Assembly (NCBI GenBank): GCA_025766275.1
Contig: JAFKAC010000005.1
Span: 124,001-188,000 of the forward strand
Source: Lactarius indigo
Taxonomy: Eukaryota; Basidiomycota; Agaricomycetes; Russulales; Russulaceae
DNA length: 64,000 nucleotides
Reading direction: 5' to 3'
The notes below the pieces were generated by a model, which saw nothing but the letters and a program-made list of their open reading frames with translations, made no database searches and was not told where the DNA came from. The position numbers and the translations under genes are program-made. Below are positions 44,681-55,100 of the stretch, in pieces (within the stretch, counting starts at the first letter, position 1; the number at the start of each line of letters is the position of its first letter).

Positions 44681-45188
44681 TGTTACGCTCCACTGGCGTC
44701 AGTCCGACTTGGACTCGTGAAATGCGTAATCGACTTAGCAGAAGTTAGGCGAATGGGGAACACGTGTCAACCCAACGCAGGCTGAACAGGGGCACACTGG
44801 CACACGCTGCAGTGAAAGAGTAAAGGAGAGTATCCCTTGGTGGATACAAGCGGAGGCACACTTAGTCCGAGACTAAGGCAGACAAGAGACGAATCAGAAG
44901 GTGGATTGAAGAAGACCAAGATGGGGACTCTTGGTCTTCCGAGTCGACTACTTATACAAATACGCGCGGGCTTTAAAGCGCCGCTGGAACAATAGGTAAC
45001 CAGTAGCGTAACTAGCTCGAACCCTAGTACAGCTATCCTAGGAATGAGTCATACATGAGTCACAATCACATGCGAACTACTATGCTGACTGATGCGATGT
45101 AAGAGTCCATGACTAATACTGATATCGGACCGTAGTCATAACCGGTCATGAGTCGTGTGTAATGAGTCATCAAGTCTGTACCGTAACA
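44681..45188 (-). repeat. GypB 5' LTR
   Basis: Minus strand: starts TGTTACGGTACAGAC, ends CAGTGGAGCGTAACA. TATA-like TTGTATAAGTAG (about 44961-44950) precedes the hairpin and R-start 11-mer (44922-44912). Confidence 0.93.
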
Positions 45189-48100
45189 GTGGTGCTACAC
45201 ACCACATTACACCACATTGGTCTGACTTCAAGGACTACACCCCAACAAAAGGCACTGTACGCCTGGGTGACAAGTCCACTATAGACCAAGTAGGTGTCGG
45301 GTCTGTCATCTTTACAACGAGCCAAGGTATCTCTATCACCCTCAGTAATGTGCTACACCTACCACAAGTGAAGATGCGCTTCTTGTCGATGCGCGCCCTA
45401 GCACAAAAGGGTGCTGAGATTGCCTTTGACAGTGGCTCATTTAAAATATCTGTCAACCAAAAGTGTGTGGCCAAAGGCTACCTTGAGGACAACCTTTACT
45501 GGTTGGACGCAGCCAGCGTCGGCCTCAATGCCCACACAAAATCAAGTGCTGCCACACTTGATATCTGGCATCAACGCATGGGACACATCTCCTCTGCGGC
45601 GCTGAAGGCGCATGGTCCCTCTGCCACTACTGGCATGGACATAGATAGCTCTACCACGGCCCACACAGTCTGCCATGGGTGCGAGATGGGCAAGTCCACT
45701 CGCCAACCCTTTTCTGCGTCCTCCAACAAGAGGACAACTCGTCAATTTGAGATTGTGCACAGTGACCTCGCCGGTCCTATGCAGACTCAGTCCCTGCAAG
45801 GCTCGACCTACACAGCCACCTTCATAGACGACCACACTAAGTTCACTGTGGTCCACTTCCTTAAGTCGAAGGATCAGTTTGCTAAGTCGCTGCAGATGTA
45901 TTTGGCCTGGGGTGAAACCCAGTCTGGCCATAAATTGCGCGCTCTGCACTCTGACCGCGGTGGCGAGTACATGTCGAGTGTCACGCAGGACACTCTTAAA
46001 CAGAAAGGGATAGAGCATCACCTCACAATGCCAGGTTCACCACAGTCTAATGGAAAAGCCGAGCGGTTTAACCGCACCATTATGGATAAGGCAATGTCCA
46101 TGCTTCACACAGCTGGCATGTCTAAAGGCTTCTGGGAGCATGCGGTGTGCGCAGCTGTGCACATCTATAACCACTCTCCAGTCCGTGGGCTTAAGTGGCG
46201 CACTCCTTATGAGCTCTGGCACTCTGGCAAAGTGCCCGATGTCTCACATCTTCGCGTCTTTGGATGCAAGGGGTACATGCATGTACCCGCTGATAAGCGT
46301 CGCAAATTAGATGCGAAGGCCATTGAGGTCACGCTTATCGGGTTTGAGCCCGAATCTAAGGGCTATAAGCTCTGGGACCGCTCAACCCACTCCGTTTGAG
46401 TGTCCAGGGATGTGACATTCGACGAGAGTAGCTTCCCGTCCCTCCAGGGTGTTGAGACACACCCCACACCTTCACCACCAGTTGTGCCTAGCACAACAGT
46501 GACTGCCGTGCCTCACCCGCTGGCGTTACCACCAATGCGAGCCCCCTCCCCTGCACACTCCAGTAGTAGTGAGGAGGAGGATGTAGAAAACCTTTTAGAC
46601 CCCCCACAAGTCCAACCACGCCCTACCACACCACCACCTGCTCTACCAGCTCTGCCCACCACACCTAAACGTGAGCAGACCACTCCCACTTCACCCCTGC
46701 CACGTCCTAGTGCAACACGCATTATGCGCCATGTCCCTCCTCCCTCACCAGAAATGCCTGGGGGATTTGAGGATTGTGCACAGCGTAGTCAGCTGTTGCA
46801 CGAGATGGACAATGCACCAAGACGCACTGCTCGTGTCCCTGTGCCTAATCCGCGTTACTTCAATACGGATAATGCGGCATGGCATGGCAGGCGTCTGGGG
46901 TATGTGGAGTTACTGGCTGCTGCCTTTGTAGGCCGAGACCCTGCAACTTATGCAGAGGCCATGCGGTCCGCAGCTGCAGAAGAGTGGACTAAGGCATGTC
47001 AGTATGAAATGGACGCCCTAGCTAAGAATGGGACTTGGGAGTTAGTGGATCTCCCGCCTAATCGCAAGGCAGTAAAATCCAAATGGGTCTTCAAGCTCAA
47101 AGCGGATGGCCGCTACAGAGCTCGCTTGGTGGCTAAGGGATTCACACAGATCCCTGGCGTAGATTTTGATGAAACCTTCTCTCCCATCGCACGATTTGAG
47201 TCGCTACGTTTACTTCTGGCGTTGGCCGCGCTGGAGGACTGGCACATCCATCAGATGGATGTTAAGTCTGCTTTTCTCAATGGCATGCTTGACAAGGAGA
47301 TTTACATGGAGCAGCCACAAGGTTTCACTGTCACTGGCTCTGAGACGAAGGTGTGTCGCCTGGTTAAGGCGATCTATGGTCTCAAACAAGCCTCCCACGC
47401 ATGGAACTTGCAATTCCATGGAGTGCTCACTGCACTCGGCTTTAAGCGGATGTTTGCTGATGCTGGCATATATGTGATGCCTCAACGGGAGGGGTATGAT
47501 CCACTCTTCGTTATTGTCTACGTTGACGACATCACTATACTGGGTCCCTCGTTGAGTGGAATCAAGCGTCTTAAGTCAGACTTGTCCGAACGCTATGAGA
47601 TGACAGATCTTGGGGAGATAGAATCCTATCTCGGTATGCGCATTGTGCATGACCGCTCCCTCAGATGCATCGAAATAGATCAGTCTGGCTACATCAAGGA
47701 TGTCCTTGAACGCTTTGGCATGTCTGATGCCACACCACACAACACACCCTTGCCCGCTGGTGCTGACGAGCACTTGGTTAAATATACGTTGCAGGCAACT
47801 GCCTCAGATATTTCCCACTACCAGTCTTTGATCGGGAGTCTGCTTTATGTGCAGATTGGCACTAGGCCAGATATCTCCTTCGCTGTGTCACGTTTGGCGC
47901 AGTACACAGCGAATCCCTCACCACAACATCTGCGACTTGCACAGTATGTCCTGTCCTACCTAGTGGGAACTATGGATATGCGTATTGTCTATGATGGCGC
48001 CAATGGCGATGGCCTTCATGGCTACACTGATTCCAGTCTGGCTGATCAGACTGATGACCGCCACTCCACCTCTGGTTATGTGTTCCTACTAGCTAACGGT

Positions 48101-49532
48101 GCAATAAGCTGGTCTTCGCGCAAGCAAAAGACTGTTGCCCAAAACACAATGGAAGTGGAATACATGGCCATGACTGACGCGGCCAACCAGGCTGCGTGGT
48201 ATCAGAGCTTCCTCATGGAACTCGGGTACAAGGTCAACAACCCCATCCCACTTCATGGTGACAATAAGGGTGCCATTGACTTGGCCTTGAACCCTGTCAC
48301 TGGGAGACGGTCTAAGCACATTGCCATACGGCATCATGTTATTCGGGAGTACATTGAAAAGGGGACCATCACCCTCATTAGAACTCCTACTGTGGATATG
48401 GTTGTGGACGGCTTCACAAAGTCACTACCGCGTGTCCTGCTACAGAAGCACAACGATGACATGGGACTTGTGTGTACTTAGATTGTAGATCATGGGGAGA
48501 TGTTGATAAGTGACCCTTGCGCACTTAGCGGCTCGTACGGACCGGACTTGCAGCATGGATTGCTTTAGATTAGATATACAGGACTTGTAGATTAGATACT
48601 GTTTGATCTGTACAATCTGGACTTACCATTGCGTCATCTATGACATCACTGTACCTCTATGACATCATACATCCAGACTCTACGTTGTATAACACCTTTG
48701 TACTTTCCTTTGTTCCGTACTTAGCTTTATCTTTATTATGATGTCACTATGATATCATTTGGATCTGGACTCTCCTTATTCTTTCTTTCCTTGTTCTCAG
48801 AACGTTCACTCCTTTGTCCGTTTGTAGAACAATACTTCCTTGTACTGCGTGACTTAGTGTTACATCCCTTGTACAGTGTCACTACCAGAAAGTGTATAAG
48901 TAGAGTACCATGTACGCTCCTGGTCCACATCAGTTCTCACTGCTTGTGTGCCAGGTAAGCTCCCTTCTCTCTAATGTAACAACATCAGTTCTCACTGTGT
49001 TACGTTCCTACGAACGTGTTGTCCGACTTGGACCGTAAACGGGTGTTGGCACGTGACTATCACTCGTGGGACGAGCCGATTTGCTAGAGCGCCCCCCTTG
49101 ATAGTCCAGACAAGGTTACCTCCTAATGAGATAATCAGGGAATGAGAGAGAAGTTGAACAGCCATCAACCAAAAGAGAGATGGGAGGCAAGCGATAGATC
49201 ACAAAGGAGGGGAAAGCCTGAAGTCCTATTGAACGGTAGGAGTGATACAAGAACTCAAGCTCCGGAATGCTCCGTCCCAGCGTACTACCTATATACTAGT
49301 ACAAGTAAGGTTCGTATCCAGATCCAAACACAGAAACCCTAGTATCGTATTCTGAGTCATACCGAGTCATAGATAAGTACAACCAATGGCGTAAGGCCCT
49401 CGGTGTCGTATCAGTCAGCACCAACATATCGGCCAATTAGAACGTACCCAGTAATCAGAAGATAGGCACGTAGGCCTGTAAAGTCTGTACAGGGGAACCC
49501 AATAACCTCTAAGCTTGATAGGGCAAGCGGAC

Positions 49533-50052
49533 TGTTATGTTTCGACTCGTATGGACTGTACGACTTGTGAACCCTTACTGTACTGGTTGCAGCTACGGCG
49601 GTAAGGTATATTAGTTGCGGACTTAACTACGGTGATGCGGTAGTACGATAGGTGATACGGTACGATAGCTGACTGATGACGGACGCCACTAATACTGGTA
49701 GTAGTGGTACTCGGATTGAGCTACTTACGCGACACGTTGGACGCTACATTACGGTGACTCATAGCAGCGCTTGAAAGCCTGCTCGAACTGTATTTAAGAT
49801 GTCTTGTGAAGACCAAGATACGCCATCTTGGTCTTCTTGAATCGTCACTTGTGTTCTATTCTTCCTTCTCTCTCTTCGCCTTAAAGATCGCTCGACTTCG
49901 TTCGTAGCAGCAGAACTTCGACTTGCCGGTGTACCTCCGCGTATTCACTAAGGCAGGGACTTGGACCTTCGCGTCTTCAAGCTAAGTAGAACATTGCCCA
50001 GTTGTTACCGCCATTCGTGCTCAAGTCGAGCTAACGTTGTGACGACATTACA
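49533..50052 (+). repeat. GypA-3 5' LTR
   Basis: Starts TGTTATGTTTCGACTCG, ends ACGACATTACA. TATTTAAG box at about 49791-49798, R-start 11-mer at 49825-49835. From there to the gag start I find no ATG. Confidence 0.93.
49809..49836 (+). promoter_or_regulatory. LTR hairpin straddling the predicted transcription start
   Basis: GAAGACCAAGAT, 5-nt loop ACGCC, then ATCTTGGTCTTC: a perfect 12-bp inverted repeat. The right arm lies about 34 bp after the TATA-like box, where the mRNA should begin. The left arm would then be the last part of U3 and appear only at the 3' end of the transcript. Present in every GypA LTR and, with 11-bp arms, in every GypB LTR. Confidence 0.7.
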
Positions 50053-50065
50053 TTAAGACCAAGAT
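50053..50065 (+). promoter_or_regulatory. GypA-3 self-priming primer-binding site
   Basis: AAGACCAAGAT (50055-50065) two bases after the LTR, exact reverse complement of 49825-49835. Confidence 0.75.
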
Positions 50066-50072
50066 TACCATC

Positions 50073-52127
50073 GTGGCCATAACAACCAGAGACCAGTGGA
50101 CGAGCTTTCGTCCATACTCACTCCCAAGAAGAGGAGAACGAAACGTCCCCACGCGCTTTTTGCAAGCTGCCAGTTGGAGGGAAAGACAAGAGGAGACTGG
50201 ATACTTCGTAGAATTTAATGGACCTTCAAGGTTTCGCCCAGTTGAGTTCAACTTCGACCACTTGTGTTGGGTGGAAGTTACGTGGAACCCCATAGATTCT
50301 CAGTGGGACGTCATACGACCAGTCGGACCCAGATACCGTTGCGACATCGACGCACGGGAGCTTAACAGCCGAACAGATTGGGGACCCATCGACAGACAAG
50401 TACAAGAACACTCCACGGGAGAGGTAGTGTCTGAAGAAGAAGAAGATCAAAGCCAGGAAGATAGCGAAGGACGAGAACCAAACCAGACAGAAACAAGCGG
50501 AGGAGCCATACAGGATCTCCTAGTGGAACGAGCTGAGTCTGCACATATCACCGAACCAGAACCAATTCATATTCAATCCCCAGCCATCATGGCTACGATA
50601 ACACGCGCAATGGAAGAAGTCGCACTAGAAGAAGCACGAGCAGTACGCGAAGAGGCAAGAGATATCCTCATGCCCATCAACCCAGAAACAGGAGTATGTA
50701 TGACCGTGGACGACGCCGCAATCTTTCGAGCCATAGGATCAGACAGGGGAGACCCCCCGTCTGAACGACGACCAATGATGGAACTGCCCCCAGGAGTGGG
50801 AGGACCAGGAGACGACCCGCCACCGCCATCGGGAGGAGGCGTTCCATTCGACTTACGAAGGACCGAGCCACCAAGGGGGCCACCCCGCGATCCGCCAGGA
50901 GGCGGAGGAGGCGGAGGTGGCGACGGCGAAGGAAGAGGTACAGGGGACAGAGGACACCCCAGTGAGAAATTAACTGGCGAGCCACCCTCCATCTTTGACG
51001 GCGACAGACTTAAAGTCGACCAATTTCTTACGCAGTGGCATGTTTACTGGGGCATGAATCTAGACGCCCCCATCATGCGCAACGACTACAGGAGGTGCCT
51101 CCTGTTCCTCTCATACATCAAGGGCGGAGCAGTCAGCGAATGGGTCCTGTCCTTCCTGAACTGGCTCAATCGACAGATACAACGAGGAATTAGCCCCTAC
51201 ACTCGAGGCCTATGGGACGCCGTAGCAGACGGCTTCAGCCAAAGATTTGAAAACACACTAGAGAGAGAACAAGCGCAAGCCATATTACGAAAAGGGTTCA
51301 AGATGGTAGGAGAGGATGTTGACAAGTACGTCAACGACTTCGAACAATTGGCACGGAAGGCTCACTACCACCTCAACGAACCGCAAACCATCGACTTATT
51401 TACGTCGGGTCTGCCCAAGGAACTGTTCAAGAATGCCTTTCAATTCGACGAACCAATAACGTTCGACGACTGGAAGAGAGCCGTCCTCAAGCGGCAGAAG
51501 AACTACATACACCTCAAAGCGAGGCTTAACGAATACAAGGGTACAACGACTCAGCCGAAGAAACACACCGGCAATGCAGGGTGGGCACTCCCGCAGAATC
51601 TACCGCAGACCAATCCATGGGCTATGGATACCTCAGCTGACCGCGCCAAGGTATGGTTGGCCGGATCCGAGGATATTGACTTCAACAAGCTACCCCACCA
51701 CGATTGGCCGGCACCCCCATTTCCACCGCGGGGAGGCCCTGGGGCCAGGGGACAAGGAAGAGGCGGGTCTAGGAGGGACCTAAGGAATGTCCTCTGTTAC
51801 AACTGTCACGCTCCAGGCCACCTCTCACGAAATTGCCCATACCCCCGACAGCAGAGACAGTGGCAAAACGCCAGCAGTAGAATGACAGAAACAGCCTGGC
51901 CAACACAATGGCCGGGATCCCCAGGTCCCACGTCCCAGTACGAGCCATCATTGCCGGGATATGCGACGCCCGCACCCAGCGCAACACCAGCGCCACAAAT
52001 CAAAGTGGCGAAGACAGCGGGAGAACAAGCAAAGGAATGGCTAACGCAGGTAGCCAACAGCACGGATGAGGTCAAAGACCTCATACTTCAGGACTTGTGG
52101 GGAAAAGAGGGTTTTCAGAGCGCCTGA
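50073..52127 (+). CDS. gag: GypA-3 gag polyprotein
   Basis: 684 codons from GTG 50073 (context ATCGTGGCC) to TGA 52125-52127. The 5' leader has no ATG, and the first in-frame ATG is at 50589 (MATITRAMEEV), which would delete the conserved N-terminal domain (RERQEETGYFVEFNGPSRF). Then Pro/Gly linker (PPGGGGGGGGDGEGRG), gag core (FLTQWHVYWGMNLDAP, then FLSYIKGGAVSEWVLSFLNW) and CCHC knuckle CYNCHAPGHLSRNC near 51796-51837. Structural protein of the cytoplasmic particle. Two potential -1 slippery heptamers lie just before its stop. Confidence 0.9.
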   Translation: MAITTRDQWTSFRPYSLPRRGERNVPTRFLQAASWRERQEETGYFVEFNGPSRFRPVEFNFDHLCWVEVTWNPIDSQWDVIRPVGPRYRCDIDARELNSRTDWGPIDRQVQEHSTGEVVSEEEEDQSQEDSEGREPNQTETSGGAIQDLLVERAESAHITEPEPIHIQSPAIMATITRAMEEVALEEARAVREEARDILMPINPETGVCMTVDDAAIFRAIGSDRGDPPSERRPMMELPPGVGGPGDDPPPPSGGGVPFDLRRTEPPRGPPRDPPGGGGGGGGDGEGRGTGDRGHPSEKLTGEPPSIFDGDRLKVDQFLTQWHVYWGMNLDAPIMRNDYRRCLLFLSYIKGGAVSEWVLSFLNWLNRQIQRGISPYTRGLWDAVADGFSQRFENTLEREQAQAILRKGFKMVGEDVDKYVNDFEQLARKAHYHLNEPQTIDLFTSGLPKELFKNAFQFDEPITFDDWKRAVLKRQKNYIHLKARLNEYKGTTTQPKKHTGNAGWALPQNLPQTNPWAMDTSADRAKVWLAGSEDIDFNKLPHHDWPAPPFPPRGGPGARGQGRGGSRRDLRNVLCYNCHAPGHLSRNCPYPRQQRQWQNASSRMTETAWPTQWPGSPGPTSQYEPSLPGYATPAPSATPAPQIKVAKTAGEQAKEWLTQVANSTDEVKDLILQDLWGKEGFQSA

Positions 52128-55100
52128 ACCCATCAGTCTGGGTGAGGGCTCTACAATGTAATTCTGTAATTGTGACAACGCGCTATCGATCTCTACGAAT
52201 TCCAGTGACTGTCCGAACGAATTACCAAACGACTGAAACCAATGCGCTGGTGGACTCTGGAGCCACCGACAATTTCATCAAACCAAGAATGGCGGCCAGG
52301 GCAGGAGTCCCAATACGGCCCCTAGACGTGCCTCGCAAAATATGGAACATAGACAATACGGAAAACAAAGCTGGGTTAATCACTCATTATGTTAACCTAG
52401 AAGTGAAAACACGCGGACAGATCAAAAGGATGACCTTTCTGGTCACCGACCTCGGTAGCGAAGAAATGGTACTAGGCTACCCATGGCTAAGCGCCTTCGA
52501 GCCCACGATTAGTTGGGCAACCGCAACTATGCATCTGGACATGCAACTGGTAGTCTTGGCTACTACCGAAGAACTACTGACTGCACCCGCCATACGGGCT
52601 TTAATCACGACAGAGAAGGAAGCGATCGTCCAGGAACTAGAAGAAGAAGAGACCTTCGCACGAGCCACCGCTTCGACAGAGTTGGCTATATCAGCAAAAC
52701 AGCAACAAACGGCAGCCATGCTGCTGCCGGTATATGCAGAATTCAGCACGTTATTCAGTGAGCAGGCCTCGCATCGCTTCCCCCCATCGCGACCCTGGGA
52801 CCACGCCATCGACTTCAAACCATCGGCACCAACGGCAATTGACTGTAAGATATACCCCATGACACAAAAGGAGGAAGGCGAGTTGAAGGAATTCCTCGAT
52901 GAGAAACTAAAACAGGGCTATCTGCGCCCTTCCATTTCCCCGTACGCCTCATCCTTCTTCTTTATCAAAAAGAAGGACGGAAAACTACGACCGGTACAGG
53001 ACTATCGAGTCATCAATTCACATACCATTCGCAATCAGTACCCATTGCCGCTAATTCAAGACCTCATTCTCGACCTCAGTAACGCGCACATCTACACGAA
53101 ACTCGACATCCGATGGGGCTACAACAACATTCGCATTCGAGATGGCGACCAAGAGAAAGCGGCATTCAAGACCAAGTTTGGCCTTTTTGAGCCCACGGTC
53201 ATGTTCTTTGGCCTCACCAACTCCCCGGCCACCTTTCAGGCAATGATGAACCACATCTACTGCGACACGATCGCGAAGCACGAGCGTTTAGGCACCACAA
53301 TACGTGTTTACATGGATGATATCGGCATCGCCACTCATTTTGACCACGACCTGGCAGCCCATATTGACGCGGTGCGCGACGTGTTGGACATTGCACGTGA
53401 ACATGACCTCTACTTCAAACTCGAGAAATGCTTATTCCACCAGCCGCGGATGGATTACCTGGGGGTAATCCTTGAAAGGGGGGTGACCCGAATGGACCCT
53501 GTAAAAGTTCAAGGTATCAAAGACTGGCCAACGCCAACAAAAGTCAAAGACGTCCGATCATTCCTTGGTTTTTGCAACTTTTACAGACTCTTCATCCGCG
53601 GTTTTGCAACCCACGCTAAACCACTCACCAAACTGATGCGAAAAGATGAAGAATGGCGATGGACAGAAGAAGAGGACAGGGCATTCAACACCCTCAAATG
53701 CCTTGTAACCGAAGAACCGGTGCTGGCACATCCGGTCCTCCAAGACCCATTTGAATTAGAAGTGGACGCTTCCGGATACGCGGTGGGAGCCGTATTACTA
53801 CAACGAAAATCTGACGGAAAACGACACCCTATAGGCTACTACTCGGCCACACTCTTGGAAGCGGAACGAAATTACAACATTTATGACTTAGAGCTGCTTG
53901 CAATAGTCAAGGCATTGCGAAACTGGAGACCGTTGCTCGCAGGAGCTCCGCACAAAATCAAGATATATTCGGATCACCTCAATCTGCAATATTGGAAATC
54001 CCCGCAGAAAATCAGCAGGCGAGTCGCAAGGGAGGTGCTTGAACTTTCCGAATATGACTTTGAGATTCACCACATCAAAGGAAAGAGCAACGGCAGAGCA
54101 GACGCACTATCAAGACGGCCAGACTACGACCAAGGAGGAGGCGACAACAGCGAAGTCGTCGTCCTACCCCCCGAAGTCTTCGTAAGAACTCTCAACGCCG
54201 CACGCACCTTTGCCGCAAATCCAAACCTGCTGCAACCGCGCCATCAACAAGACCACGAGGTGATCAAGATGTGGGTAGACTCCCATCGCCTCAAGAAGAT
54301 AGAAGGGGAATGGTATAAGGATGGCAGGTTTGTAGTAACCGGACCTGCCTCGACGTACCGTGTGCTGATACACGACCACCACGACTTACCAATACACGGC
54401 CACCCTGGAGTGGCAAGGACGCAGCGAATCTTAGAACGGCACTATTGGTGGCCGAGGCTGCGAAAGGACGTATACGAATACGTGCAAGGCTGCGCAGAAT
54501 GCCAACGGAACAAGGTAAACACAAGGCCCATACGAGCAGCACTACATCCTATTACGCCAGTACTGGACGCTGTGCCCTTCCAAACCATAGCTATGGACTT
54601 CATTACCAAGCTCCCACCATCACAGGGGTACGACAGTATATTGACCATTACAGATCACGACTGTAGCAAGGCCTCTATCTTCATTCCATGTCGAGAAGAA
54701 ATAACGGCAGAAGGGACCGCAGCCCTGTACATCGCTCATGTGTTCAAACGCTTCGGGCTACCGCGCAAGTGTATTAGCGACAGAGACCCGCGATTCGCGT
54801 CAAAGTTCACTAGAGAAGTATGTCGAGTCCTGGGCATCCAGCAAAACATATCAACGGCGTACCACCCACGCACCGACGGGCAGTCCGAACAGACCAATCA
54901 ATGGCTGGAACAGTATCTGCGCTTTTGGGTAAATGAGCGACAAGATAACTGGGCCACTTATCTACCAATCGCCGAATTCGCGCACAACAACTGGCCACAT
55001 GAGCACACGAAACAGTCGCCTTTTCAGCTTCTGATGGGATACAATCCGCAAGCGGATTGGACCGATAAGCCATCCCCTCTTCCTCAGGTCACAAGGCGAC

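Larger units (their letters stand above)
37365..45188 (-). mobile_element. GypB: second Ty3/gypsy chromovirus family, inserted in copia protease
   Basis: 7824 bp. LTRs 37365-37872 and 44681-45188, 508 bp each, nine differences seen of which about eight are CpG transitions. Target duplication GTGGT (37360-37364 and 45189-45193) within the protease Ser-Gly codons. Same organisation as GypA (self-priming site, gag/pol overlap, chromodomain, ORFx) but clearly diverged in protein. Pol has at least six TGA codons. Confidence 0.94.
36342..48481 (+). pseudogene. gag-pol: Copia gag-pol polyprotein, split by GypB and one TGA
   Basis: One frame of about 1436 codons. Gag (36342 on): LEQFDGTHWNEWSGTIEAIL, CCHC CHYCNKKGHIKPDC. 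Protease MMDSGATHH, interrupted after GGT at 37364 by GypB and resuming at 45194 in the same frame. Gag-pre-integrase HQRMGH with CxxC; integrase HSDLAGPM, HSDRGGEYM and NGKAERFNR supply the D, D and E. TGA at 46397-46399 follows WDRSTHSV where Arg is expected. RT continues with KWVFKLKADGRYRARLVAKG, MDVKSAFLNG and YVDD (about 47518-47529). RNase H has GYTDSSLADQ and HGDNKGAIDLALNP, ending TAG 48479-48481. Apart from the insertion and that single TGA it looks intact. Confidence 0.9.
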
